A DNA stretch of 64,000 nt from Persicitalea sp038235275 (GTDB taxonomy: Bacteria > Bacteroidota > Bacteroidia > Cytophagales > Spirosomataceae), in assembly GCA_038235275.1 (NCBI GenBank), contig JBBSUC010000012.1:1-64000 (forward strand). The letters run 5' to 3'. The stretch's first letter is position 1; each line of letters starts with the position of its first letter. The notes under the pieces were generated by a model. That model had not been told where the DNA came from. It did no database searches and saw only the letters and a program-made list of their open reading frames with translations. Made by a program: the position numbers and the translations under genes. Positions 43,267-51,270 of this stretch are shown in pieces.

Positions 43267-44544
43267 ATGAAATACTCCAAAAACTTCTATCTCGGTTTAT
43301 TCCTGGCGGGCATGTCGCTCGGCACGGCTTGGGCCATTCGCGGGCAATTTGGCCACGAACAGGGCGCAGCCTGGGCGGGTGGCCTCGGGGCGCTGGCGAT
43401 CATTCTGCTGGCCAAGCGAACAGACTGGTACGCCAAAGCCCTCAAAGCCACCCTGGCCGGGGCCATTGGCTGGGGCCTGGGCGGGATGGTAAGCTACGGA
43501 GTAGTGGTGGGCTACGGTCGCGGCTCCGATTTTGGAAACGTCTATTACGGATTCATGATGCTGTTCGTCATTGGGTCGTTATTTGGCTTTTTGGGCGGCG
43601 GTCTCTTTGGCTTGGTACTTGACGAATCCGAAGAGAAACCTGTTCCCTGGCCAAGTCTGGTATCCGAAATGGTCGCGATGGCGGTTGTGGCCTATTTTTT
43701 CATGATCGAACAATTTGGCTATCTCATGACACCGCCGCGTTCCGAGTTGTGGGCGGCTTGTCTGGGACTGGCCATCGGATTAGCGTGGTATTTGGTACGC
43801 GCCAGGCGTTTGGCCCCCCTGCGGGTGGCGGTGTACGCGAGCTTGGGCGGGGGCTTTGGTTTTACCTTCGGAAATTTCCTGCAGGTGCTGGGCATCGCCT
43901 CCGAAATCGACTTCAATTTCTGGAATGTGATGGAGTATAGCATCGGTTTTTTCGGCGGCATGGGCATGGCTTACGGGACGTTCACCGCAGAATGGCCACA
44001 AAAAGTGTCTGTTAAAGTCCCGAGCCGAAGCTGGTTTCCCATCGCGACGCTGGTCCTGATAATTCCGCTGATCGTTTGGGATCAATCCTTTGGCAAGGAG
44101 AGAATTCAGAAAATGCTGACGGCTATCGACCCCGGAAACGCCGGAATGCTTACCGAATTGACCCAGACTTTGGCATTTCTGGCCATCGTCGGCGCGGGAT
44201 TGTATTGGTTCTTTCATTTTTATTTAAAAAGTCAACCGGAAGTTTTCAATTTCAAGTCCTTATTCCCCTTCTTTCTCGCTCATTTCACTCTTTACGCGGT
44301 ATGTAGTTGGCTCATTACCGGAGCGTTTTTGAGTACCTACCGCCCCGAGCAGTATCTCTACCTAATCAACCTGCTGATTGTTGGTTTTTTGCTCAAAAAA
44401 GTGAAAGCCGATTTTCAACCTGTGGCGAACCATTCCCGTCGCTGGGCCACTCTGCTGGTGGCGGTTCTGGTCGTGATGGCGGTGGCAACACTCGTCGCCA
44501 TCAATTCGCACGAGGTCTGGGAACGGGCGGCGAAGCGCTTTTGA
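43267..44544 (+). CDS. Polytopic membrane protein of unknown function
   Basis: About 10-11 hydrophobic helices span this 425-residue protein. Glycine-rich motifs such as GTAWAIRGQFGHEQGAAWAG, FGFLGGGLFGLVLDESEEK and GFFGGMGMAYGTFTAEWP look conserved, and the charged RGQFGHEQ near residue 25 could be functional. I do not recognise a family with a known role. It is a single gene on the plus strand, divergent from the DegT aminotransferase and followed by a 178-base gap carrying the ABC-operon promoter. Transport or an integral-membrane enzyme is possible. Confidence 0.7.
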   Translation: MKYSKNFYLGLFLAGMSLGTAWAIRGQFGHEQGAAWAGGLGALAIILLAKRTDWYAKALKATLAGAIGWGLGGMVSYGVVVGYGRGSDFGNVYYGFMMLFVIGSLFGFLGGGLFGLVLDESEEKPVPWPSLVSEMVAMAVVAYFFMIEQFGYLMTPPRSELWAACLGLAIGLAWYLVRARRLAPLRVAVYASLGGGFGFTFGNFLQVLGIASEIDFNFWNVMEYSIGFFGGMGMAYGTFTAEWPQKVSVKVPSRSWFPIATLVLIIPLIVWDQSFGKERIQKMLTAIDPGNAGMLTELTQTLAFLAIVGAGLYWFFHFYLKSQPEVFNFKSLFPFFLAHFTLYAVCSWLITGAFLSTYRPEQYLYLINLLIVGFLLKKVKADFQPVANHSRRWATLLVAVLVVMAVATLVAINSHEVWERAAKRF

Positions 44545-44651
44545 AGATCACCTCCCAAAATTTATCAAAAATATTTTAAAGGTAAAGTTCATGTAATCAG
44601 TCCTTTACCGCCCTATGGCCAAACTGATTATTGTCCAACACCAAAAAAATA

Positions 44652-44682
44652 TTTGCAAATCTAAAATCACCACGTACATTTG
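44652..44682 (+). promoter_or_regulatory. Bacteroidota promoter of the ABC/GntR operon
   Basis: TACATTTG at 44675-44682 matches the -7 consensus TAnnTTTG, and TTTG at 44652-44655 sits 19 bases upstream as a -33 element. The ABC ATPase ATG is 40 bases downstream of the -7 box. A palindromic operator follows immediately (44683-44700), covering the expected start of transcription. Confidence 0.75.
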
Positions 44683-44700
44683 TAGTGTACTATTATACTA
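44683..44700. promoter_or_regulatory. Candidate GntR (YtrA-type) operator
   Basis: TAGTGTA-CTAT-TATACTA is an inverted repeat with 6 of 7 matching positions per arm. It directly abuts the -7 box and lies where transcription should start. YtrA-type GntR proteins commonly repress their own ABC operon through such AT-rich palindromes, and one is encoded at the end of this operon. Confidence 0.7.
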
Positions 44701-44722
44701 GAACGCTACGACAACGAAAGCT

Positions 44723-45556
44723 ATGATTCAAGTAGATGGCGTTTCCTTCGGTTACAGCAAGCGTAAGTTGCTCTTCGAAAACCTAAGCCTGCATTTGCAG
44801 CCCGGCCACATTTACGGATTGTTGGGCAAGAACGGCGCGGGTAAGTCGAGTTTGCTACGGCTGATGGCGGGACTACTTTTCCCCTTGAAAGGCCACATTG
44901 AAGTGAACGCCTACGAGCCGAAAAAGCGCTTGCCCGCTTTCCTGCAGGACATCTTCTTCGTTCCCGAGGAAATTTACCTGCCCTCCGTGACCGTGGATCA
45001 ATACGCCGCGACGCTCGCGCCTTTTTATCCCCGCTTCGACGAGTCGGAATTCCTGCGCTACCTCAGCGAGTTCGACATCCCCGAGGGCAACAAGCTGACG
45101 GGCATGTCCTTTGGTCAGAAGAAAAAAGTCCTGATCGCCTTCGCGCTGGCGTCCAATACTAAAGTCCTCATCATGGACGAGCCGACCAACGGCCTGGACA
45201 TCCCTTCCAAAAGCCAGTTCCGCAAAATTGTCTCCACCGCCCTGCGTCCTGACCGCCTGATGCTGATCTCCACCCACCAGGTACGTGACCTCGACAACCT
45301 GATCGACCACATCATCATCATGGACGAAAACCGAATCATCATGCATCACAGCCTCGACGCCGTAGCCGAGCGGCTGTACTTCGGCACGCGCCCCACGGTC
45401 GAAAACGACGCTCAGGTTCTCTACGCCGAGCCGTCGCTGCGCGGCTACAACGCCGTGACAGAAAACCGGGAACGCGAAGAAAGCCGGGTGGATTTGGAGC
45501 AACTATTTAATGCCGTAATGAAAAATCCTGGTAGAATCCGGGAGATGTTTGCATAA
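44723..45556 (+). CDS. ABC transporter ATP-binding protein (YtrB-like)
   Basis: Walker A GLLGKNGAGKSSLL, the Q-loop region LQDIFFVPEE, an ABC signature variant LTGMSFGQKKKV, Walker B VLIMDEPTNGLD and the H-loop STHQ are all present in 277 residues. It is the nucleotide-binding subunit of an exporter-type ABC transporter. It leads a plus-strand operon with a membrane subunit (45662), a GntR regulator (46468) and a membrane-anchored beta protein (46859), an order like the B. subtilis ytr operon. A perfect palindrome in the 105-base gap after it may shape mRNA processing. Likely repressed by the GntR protein. Confidence 0.92.
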   Translation: MIQVDGVSFGYSKRKLLFENLSLHLQPGHIYGLLGKNGAGKSSLLRLMAGLLFPLKGHIEVNAYEPKKRLPAFLQDIFFVPEEIYLPSVTVDQYAATLAPFYPRFDESEFLRYLSEFDIPEGNKLTGMSFGQKKKVLIAFALASNTKVLIMDEPTNGLDIPSKSQFRKIVSTALRPDRLMLISTHQVRDLDNLIDHIIIMDENRIIMHHSLDAVAERLYFGTRPTVENDAQVLYAEPSLRGYNAVTENREREESRVDLEQLFNAVMKNPGRIREMFA

Positions 45557-45565
45557 AGCAGGTAG

Positions 45566-45587
45566 GGGCGAACCCATGGGTTCGCCC
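45566..45587. repeat. Perfect 22-bp palindrome GGGCGAACCCATGGGTTCGCCC
   Basis: A perfect palindrome sits between the ABC ATPase and permease genes. Two related units at 52501-52558 share GCGAAC..GTTCGC ends. This kind of GGGCGAAC/GTTCGCCC element is dispersed in intergenic regions of many bacteria, like REP sequences. Within this operon it could act as an mRNA hairpin. Confidence 0.85.
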
Positions 45588-45661
45588 GGCGTCGAATAGG
45601 CGATGCTCTCATCTCGCGACATTTTAAATCTGAGTCTCACCAACCGAACCCATCAACAACC

Positions 45662-46453
45662 ATGAACCAAACATTCAATTCTCAACGCTTCCTCCTCATA
45701 ATCAGGCTGGAAATTGCCGAAAAGGGACGAACTCAGCTGCTTATGGCCGCTGTTTTGGTCGGGACGTTGCTGCTTATGATGCTTCCAATCATGTTCAATA
45801 ACGAACATAACAATACGCTAAGAGCCCTGCATATAATAGCTCTCATCATGTTGGTATTATTCGGAGGAAGTCTATACACCAATCAGGTATTCGGCCAATT
45901 TGATTCGACTAACTCCACCATCGCAGCGCTTATGGTGCCCGCTTCCCGTTTGGAGAAATTCCTGAGTACATTGTTGTTGAACCTCATGTTTATGATTCCC
46001 TTCATTTTACTTTTCGTAGGATTACATTACTGGACCACGGAATATGCCAACATTCATCTTATCACCAATGAAGAAAAATACGAATTACTTCCAAAGTCGA
46101 TACTGTATTTCATGATTCTGATGGCGCTGGTGATCCAGGGGGCGGCATTCCTGGGAGCCATCTATTTTACCAAAGCAACCTACATTAAAACGGCAGCGGC
46201 ATTTTTTGTCCTAATCGTGTTTGGGGTAACTGCAAACCACTATCTGGCCAAAAACATGGTTCCTTCCCCAACTTATTTTTCCGCTTTACCTTTCGCGGGA
46301 TGGACAATGGTTTTCAATAAATCTGGGCAGTTTAGTAATTATACTGTCGACCTACCAGAATCGATACACTATTTTGTCTACGCCTTGCCGATTGTAGTCA
46401 TGCTTGCCTTCTGGTACATCGCCTACGTTAGGATGGTGGAAAAAGAAGTTTAA
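45662..46453 (+). CDS. ABC transporter membrane subunit
   Basis: Six hydrophobic helices are visible in 263 residues (around 27-48, 58-75, 102-125, 147-170, 176-195 and 238-256), fitting an ABC-2-type permease. An extracytoplasmic loop near 125-145 is polar. It partners the ATPase encoded upstream. The 14-base gap to the GntR regulator gene supports co-transcription. Substrate unknown; similar operons respond to cell-wall antibiotics or membrane stress, but nothing in this sequence shows that. Confidence 0.82.
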   Translation: MNQTFNSQRFLLIIRLEIAEKGRTQLLMAAVLVGTLLLMMLPIMFNNEHNNTLRALHIIALIMLVLFGGSLYTNQVFGQFDSTNSTIAALMVPASRLEKFLSTLLLNLMFMIPFILLFVGLHYWTTEYANIHLITNEEKYELLPKSILYFMILMALVIQGAAFLGAIYFTKATYIKTAAAFFVLIVFGVTANHYLAKNMVPSPTYFSALPFAGWTMVFNKSGQFSNYTVDLPESIHYFVYALPIVVMLAFWYIAYVRMVEKEV

Positions 46454-46467
46454 TCCTACACACAAAA

Positions 46468-46848
46468 ATGGAATTCAAAGAAAAACAATCCATCTATATT
46501 CAAATTGCCGACTTTATCTGCGAGCAGATTTTGTTGGGAGTTTGGCCACCGGGCGAACGGATTCCGTCGGTTCGTGATTTGGCCGCTACGCTGGAAGTGA
46601 ACCCCAATACCGTCGTGCGGACTTACGAATTCCTGCAAGGCAAAGACATCATTTCCAGTCAGCGGGGCATTGGGTACTCGGCGGCAGAAAACGCGATTGA
46701 ACTCATTCGAGCCGATCGAAAAGAGCGTTTTCTGGAAACGGAACTGCCCGATTTTTTCAAGACCATGTACCTGCTGAATATCAGCCTGGAAGATCTGCGT
46801 ACCCACTACGAAAAATTCGTTGCGGCCGAATATCCTGCCACCACCTAA
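46468..46848 (+). CDS. GntR-family regulator, YtrA subfamily
   Basis: The 126-residue protein begins with the winged helix typical of GntR proteins (IYIQIADFICEQILLGVWPPGERIPSVRDLA, read in parts; then VNPNTVVRTYEFL) and has only a short helical C-terminal part. Small size and lack of a ligand-binding domain define the YtrA subfamily, which regulates adjacent ABC operons. It is the third gene of the operon. The palindrome at 44683-44700 is its likely operator. The next gene starts 10 bases downstream. It probably acts as a dimeric repressor. Confidence 0.92.
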   Translation: MEFKEKQSIYIQIADFICEQILLGVWPPGERIPSVRDLAATLEVNPNTVVRTYEFLQGKDIISSQRGIGYSAAENAIELIRADRKERFLETELPDFFKTMYLLNISLEDLRTHYEKFVAAEYPATT

Positions 46849-46858
46849 AAATTACGCT

Positions 46859-47557
46859 ATGAAAACCAGCAATCTATTACTACTCAGCCTTGTCGCTTTT
46901 TTGTTCGTCGCCATGATCGGGGTGGACTTGTCACTCAAAAAAGAATTTGAGGCGATCGACCGAAATGACCCTTTTTATGGCTATTCCAGGGAGCCCTTGA
47001 AGCCATTTAAATACGTAAAACTCACAGGAATTAATTTCATCCTGACGCAAATCCAGCCGGGAGAAAAGTTCGAAATAAGAAAATCGAAATTCGAGGAATA
47101 TACCAAAAGTTCCAAGGTGAAATGGGAGGTGGTTTCTGATACGCTTTTCATAACTTACGAAAAGGGAAAAGATTATAATGCCAATTTTAATGTCTATCAA
47201 TCCTTAAATCAGGGAATAGGAATACACGTCTTAGCGCCTGAATTATCAGGTGTCAGTTCTACCGATATTGTTTGTAAAGTCAAAGGTTGGCGAAGCGGCA
47301 ATTTTAGTGTTGTCCAATCAGGTACCGGGATGCACTTATCGGACAATAGTTTTGATAATCTTAGCATAACTTCAATGAAGCGAGGTTACGTAACGGTACT
47401 TACTGACAATCATCTTGGTAACACTACCTTGCAGGTACGGGACAGCAGTACTTTTCAGGCGGATAAAAATGTTTTCAAAGCCTTTCAAATGCAGGTCGAT
47501 AGTACCTCGACCGTCACTCTTCCCGGAGGTCTCTTGAATAAAAATACAAATCTCTAG
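46859..47557 (+). CDS. Membrane-anchored beta-rich protein at the end of the ABC operon
   Basis: One N-terminal hydrophobic helix (about 5-24) is followed by a polar, beta-strand-rich domain with repeated short segments (LSDNSFDNLSITS, VLTDNHLGNTTLQV, FQADKNVFKAFQM). These suggest a beta-helix or a DUF2807-like fold, though I cannot confirm it. The ATG at 46859 (MKTSNLLLL) is preferred because it starts the helix; an in-frame frame extends back to 46820 inside the GntR gene. The length is 232 residues. It follows the GntR gene by 10 bases, so it belongs to the ABC operon. Likely periplasm-facing; function unknown. Confidence 0.7.
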   Translation: MKTSNLLLLSLVAFLFVAMIGVDLSLKKEFEAIDRNDPFYGYSREPLKPFKYVKLTGINFILTQIQPGEKFEIRKSKFEEYTKSSKVKWEVVSDTLFITYEKGKDYNANFNVYQSLNQGIGIHVLAPELSGVSSTDIVCKVKGWRSGNFSVVQSGTGMHLSDNSFDNLSITSMKRGYVTVLTDNHLGNTTLQVRDSSTFQADKNVFKAFQMQVDSTSTVTLPGGLLNKNTNL

Positions 47558-47573
47558 CAGCATCTATTAGCCA

Positions 47574-47614
47574 AAAGACAGCCTACCGTTTGCTTTGAAC
47601 AGTAGGCTGTCTTT
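47574..47614. terminator. Hairpin after the ABC operon
   Basis: AAAGACAGCCTAC (47574-47586) pairs perfectly with GTAGGCTGTCTTT (47602-47614) over a 15-base loop. It begins 17 bases after the end of the operon and lies before the convergent small gene at 47700. Short A and T runs at the two ends make it suitable as a terminator in both directions. Confidence 0.75.
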
Positions 47615-47699
47615 AAATCGGGCTACTAACTTTCAAAAGTCTGCAAAGTAAATTGCTGGGAACGTAGCTCTGCGCCAGTTTTTAGCAAATCGACGGAAC

Positions 47700-47930
47700 T
47701 CAATCCAGCCCATTCAGCAAAGCTTCAACCGGTCGGGCCTCCCGTTCGTCTTCTGCCAACCCGTGTTCTTCAAATTCCGCCTCGACATTCTTCCAGGCGG
47801 CTTTCTGCTCGTCGGTAAGCGTACCCGCTAATTCGTTCTGATTCGTGATTTGGGTGAATTTTAGGGCACTCACCAACTGTATAAAGAAGTCGAGTTTATC
47901 GTCTGGCACGCTAATGGTGATCTGTTTCAT
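47700..47930 (-). CDS. Small antitoxin-like protein without visible toxin
   Basis: This 76-residue acidic protein starts MKQITISVPDDKLDFFIQLV, a beta strand plus amphipathic helix resembling small Bacteroidota addiction-module antitoxins. Its C-terminal half is Glu/Ala-rich and helical. No RelE/ParE-type toxin gene follows; the next gene downstream is convergent. The ATG at 47930 is preferred over a TTG two codons upstream. It may be an orphan antitoxin or a stand-alone small protein, and I cannot assign the family. Confidence 0.55.
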   Translation of the reverse strand: MKQITISVPDDKLDFFIQLVSALKFTQITNQNELAGTLTDEQKAAWKNVEAEFEEHGLAEDEREARPVEALLNGLD

Positions 47931-48048
47931 GGTCAAAGTGCTTTAAGATTTTGGAATTGAGAACTGAATCGGCTATTTGGCTAACAAATAAACGAAAAAT
48001 CAGGAATTATGCTCAATTCAAGAGTCATTCCCAAACCCTCCCCCATTC

Positions 48049-48966
48049 ATGAACCTCAGCAAAACGGCTAAGACCCTTCTATTCATTTTGTTCATTATCC
48101 TCCTTGGCGCGGCAGGCTGGTATTTTTACAAAAAACAAAACGCCAACCCCATTTCGGGTCTAAAACCTCGGGTCGAAATGGCCGCCGTTCGCATCGATGC
48201 TATTACGGATAGTACCCTGGATTTGACGTTGGACTTGCTCCTGCACAATCCCTTACCCGTTGGCCTGGACGTCGCTGACATGGCGTACTCGGTCAAAATG
48301 AACGAAACCGTCATTCTGGAAGACGAATACGCCAAGCCTTTCGTGGTAAAAGCCAGCGACAGCAGTTCGCTGAGCGTCGCTACGCAACTCAACCTTAAAA
48401 AACTCATCGCCGAAGTCAACGAGCAGGACCGCTTGGGCAACGATAGTGCCGATTACCATTTCGAGGGCGTCTTTCACCTGCGGAAACCGTTTTTGGGAAA
48501 GGACACGCTCCGGCTGGCGATGGACAAGCGGGCGTTCGTCTATCATCTGCCGGAAATTAAGGTCGTTGGCTTTAATTTGGAAAAAATCCGGCTGAGTCAG
48601 TCCGAAGTTTTGCTTCGTTTGGAGGTGACTAACGAGAACCCTTTCGCTTTGGAATTCAAGAACCCGACCTATTCAATCGACTTGGGAAAGCAAGGCAATG
48701 TGCTGGAAGGCAGCAATCCCGGCGGAACCAAAGTTGGTAAGAACAGCACTGAAACCTACGAAGTACCCTTCTCCGTCGATATGGGAGAATTGCTTAAAAC
48801 GGGTGGCCAACTGCTATTTCAGGGTAATAGTCTGCCTTTCAAACTTAGTTTCAAATGTAAATTGGTCTCGGACAATGAGATGCTCAACAACAGCGGTCTG
48901 AATTACGTCGTGGAAGGCGACATGAAGGATTTGCAGGAATTGAAAAAAATGATCGATAAGAAGTAA
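48049..48966 (+). CDS. LEA2/WHy-domain protein, paralogue A
   Basis: An N-terminal membrane helix (about 8-27) anchors a 305-residue protein with two tandem LEA2-like (WHy) beta domains. Domain one contains DLTLDLLLHNPLPVGLDV and domain two LLRLEVTNENPFALEFKNPTYSIDLG; both show the NP-containing strand typical of the LEA14/WHy fold. It is about the same length as, and aligns end to end with, the next gene (49045), so the pair arose by duplication. LEA2 proteins are linked to desiccation or envelope stress, but the bacterial role is not defined. Probably attached to the inner membrane with the domains in the periplasm. Confidence 0.75.
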   Translation: MNLSKTAKTLLFILFIILLGAAGWYFYKKQNANPISGLKPRVEMAAVRIDAITDSTLDLTLDLLLHNPLPVGLDVADMAYSVKMNETVILEDEYAKPFVVKASDSSSLSVATQLNLKKLIAEVNEQDRLGNDSADYHFEGVFHLRKPFLGKDTLRLAMDKRAFVYHLPEIKVVGFNLEKIRLSQSEVLLRLEVTNENPFALEFKNPTYSIDLGKQGNVLEGSNPGGTKVGKNSTETYEVPFSVDMGELLKTGGQLLFQGNSLPFKLSFKCKLVSDNEMLNNSGLNYVVEGDMKDLQELKKMIDKK

Positions 48967-49044
48967 CGATAGGGAAGGGGGCGGCTAAAAGCAACGCACT
49001 CGCGTTTTCAGCCGTAAGCAGGAGGAACGTAAACCACTCCCGGC

Positions 49045-49962
49045 ATGAACCTCAGCAAATCGGTCAAGACAATCCTATTCCTAATTTTCCTTTTCCTGCT
49101 GGGCTTTGCGGGTTGGTATTTCTACAAAAATAAGTACGGTAATCCGGTCACGGGCCTAAAACCCCGGCTTGAGATGGGCATTGGCCGCATCAGCAATATT
49201 ACCGACAGCACCGTCGATTTAAGTCTGAAACTGCTGATTCACAACCCACTGCCCATCGGCATGGACGTCAAGAATTTAGCCTATACCGTTCGGATGAACG
49301 ACCGGGTCATTCTTGAAAACGACTACGCCAAGGCTTTGCTCATCAAACCGCACGACAGCCTTACTGTGAACCTCGACACGGAGTTGAAGCTCAAAAAACT
49401 GGTGGACGAAATCAATCAACAGGATCGCCGGGGTAACGACAGCGCCACCTACCACTTTGAAGCCGATTTTCACCTGCGCCAACCGCTGCTGGGTCAGGAC
49501 ACGATCCATCTCTCAATGGACAAGCGGATGCCCGTTTACCACCTGCCGCAGGTGAAAGTAAAGGGTTTCGACCTGGAAAAATTCCGGCTCAGCCAGTCGG
49601 ACATCGTGCTGCAACTAGAACTGACCAACGATAATCCTTTCCCGCTGGAATTCAAGAATCCCAGCTACGTAATTTCAGTGGGCAAGCAGGATAAACTCCT
49701 CGAAGGCAGCGTCAAGGGCGGCACGAAGGTGAAAGCCAACAGTGCGAGTACTTACGAAATTCCGCTTACTGTGGATATGGGTGACTTGCTCAAAACCGCC
49801 GGGCAGTTTATTTTCAAAGGAAAAAGTCTGCCCTTTCACCTTACTTTCAAATGCAAACTGGCTTCCGAAGACGCCATGATTAACAACAGTGACCTGAATT
49901 TATTGGTCGATGGCGAACTGCGCGATTTGGATAAAGTGAAAAAGTTGATCGAGAAAAAGTGA
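49045..49962 (+). CDS. LEA2/WHy-domain protein, paralogue B
   Basis: Also 305 residues, with the same plan as paralogue A: N-terminal helix, DLSLKLLIHNPLPIGMDV in the first LEA2-like domain and LQLELTNDNPFPLEFKNPSYVISVG in the second. The two proteins align without gaps over nearly all their length (both begin MNLSK and end with a K-K-x-I-(D/E)-K-K-like tail). It starts 78 bases after paralogue A and is probably co-transcribed with it. The pair keeps equal length while changing many surface residues, which suggests separate roles or dosage selection. Confidence 0.75.
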   Translation: MNLSKSVKTILFLIFLFLLGFAGWYFYKNKYGNPVTGLKPRLEMGIGRISNITDSTVDLSLKLLIHNPLPIGMDVKNLAYTVRMNDRVILENDYAKALLIKPHDSLTVNLDTELKLKKLVDEINQQDRRGNDSATYHFEADFHLRQPLLGQDTIHLSMDKRMPVYHLPQVKVKGFDLEKFRLSQSDIVLQLELTNDNPFPLEFKNPSYVISVGKQDKLLEGSVKGGTKVKANSASTYEIPLTVDMGDLLKTAGQFIFKGKSLPFHLTFKCKLASEDAMINNSDLNLLVDGELRDLDKVKKLIEKK

Positions 49963-49973
49963 GTTATCCCTCT

Positions 49974-50546
49974 TCAAACCTTCTCGGTCAGGCTGGCCAG
50001 CACCCGGTCGGCCTGCTGGATATGCCGAGCACTATGCGCAGTCACAAACCCGAATACGTCGCCTAGTTTCAAACGGATGAGCGGCGAAATGGAAATAGGT
50101 ATCCGTGCATTCAATTGAGCGATGCTGGTTATTTCCGCCAGGAAATGCAGCCATTGTTCCTGCTGCCCAATGAATTCAGCAACCACCGCCATACCATCGA
50201 GTTTTATTGCTGGAATGTGGCCCTTAAATGCCTTGAATTTTTTGGTGTTTTCGGGCTTCATCAAATCGATGAAGTAATGACCCACCCATCCACTTTGATA
50301 GGTGACTGCTGACGACTCCACCGTACCTACCACTGAGCGGAGCGCCTTTTTTGCAGCCGGAAGGTAAAAATGCCCGTAACTATTGAGGTGATCAAGACAT
50401 TGCGCCACCGACCAACCATCGTCGGGAGGGAGTGTAGTGAGCTGCTCGTCGGAAAGGTGCTGGTACACGTTCGTGGCGCGTACCAGGTGCGCTTCCACTG
50501 TTTCGATTAATGGTTCGATCCATTGCTGGGTTGAGTGCTTTTTCAT
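49974..50546 (-). CDS. DinB-family four-helix-bundle protein
   Basis: The helical 190-residue protein has the DinB_2 pattern: WSVAQCLDHLNSYGHFY with a metal-binding His, and FVTAHSARHIQQADRVL with two further His residues. These form a three-His metal site as in YfiT/DinB thiol-transferase-like proteins. The ATG at 50546 (MKKHSTQQWI) is preferred; an upstream ATG at 50621 would add 25 residues without family similarity, although it abuts the Crp-like gene end. It follows the Crp-like regulator on the minus strand and may be co-transcribed. Substrate unknown. Confidence 0.83.
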   Translation of the reverse strand: MKKHSTQQWIEPLIETVEAHLVRATNVYQHLSDEQLTTLPPDDGWSVAQCLDHLNSYGHFYLPAAKKALRSVVGTVESSAVTYQSGWVGHYFIDLMKPENTKKFKAFKGHIPAIKLDGMAVVAEFIGQQEQWLHFLAEITSIAQLNARIPISISPLIRLKLGDVFGFVTAHSARHIQQADRVLASLTEKV

Positions 50547-50622
50547 GGCTAACAGATTGTTTAGAATTGTACCCCAAAGGTCGGTCGGCGTCCCGGAAAA
50601 AATCTTGGTATTTACCATCATT

Positions 50623-51210
50623 TCAAATCTTCACCCGATTGAGCAACTTGCTGAAATTAGTGGCATCTATCCCGAGATAGTTGGCTAGGTACTTATGAGG
50701 GACCAGTTGCAGGATATGCGGACTGCGCTTGAGCAGGGCACGGAATTTTTCTTCAGACGAAAAGACCTGTATCTCTACCATCCGCTCCATGACGCCGGAA
50801 AGTGCGCCGCTCAAGCCAATCCTCATTAGTTTTTCGATGGCGGGATACTTCGATAATAGACGATCGTTGTCTTGAACCGACAGCTTTAGCATCACCGACG
50901 GCGTGAGGGATTCATAGAAATAACGGGAAGGCTGCTGATGGAAGTAAGAATCGATAACTCCGCCGAACGACGGAGCGTAGGAAAACATTAGGGTAGCCTC
51001 CCGGCCTTCCTGATCCAAATAGTACATTCGTTGTAAGCCTTCCTGAATAAAATACAGGTATTTTTCTGTTTCGCCCGCCTGCGTTAGCATTTCCTTACGT
51101 TTAGCGGTAATTGGTGTCCAGGCCGCAAGAAAATACTGCATTGCCTTTTCATCGAGAGGATGAATTCGCATGACCGCTTCGCGAAGGTCATATCTATTGA
51201 TGTTCGACAT
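50623..51210 (-). CDS. Crp/Fnr-family transcriptional regulator
   Basis: This 195-residue protein has a cyclic-nucleotide-binding-like beta barrel (YLYFIQEGLQRMYYLDQEGREATLMF, read in parts) and a C-terminal helix-turn-helix (VPHKYLANYLGIDATNFSKLLNRVK). It is of the short Bacteroidota Crp-like type; the cAMP-contacting residues are not conserved in an obvious way. The ATG at 51210 (MSNINRYDL) is preferred over one at 51243, which lies further from the domain. It is divergent from the Tm-1-like gene 60 bases away and may regulate that gene, or the DinB gene downstream. Confidence 0.88.
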   Translation of the reverse strand: MSNINRYDLREAVMRIHPLDEKAMQYFLAAWTPITAKRKEMLTQAGETEKYLYFIQEGLQRMYYLDQEGREATLMFSYAPSFGGVIDSYFHQQPSRYFYESLTPSVMLKLSVQDNDRLLSKYPAIEKLMRIGLSGALSGVMERMVEIQVFSSEEKFRALLKRSPHILQLVPHKYLANYLGIDATNFSKLLNRVKI

Positions 51211-51270
51211 ATGAGTAAAACTTAGCTCGAGAGGTTTTTTCAATGTGATGCTAAATTTCCAAAATAATTC

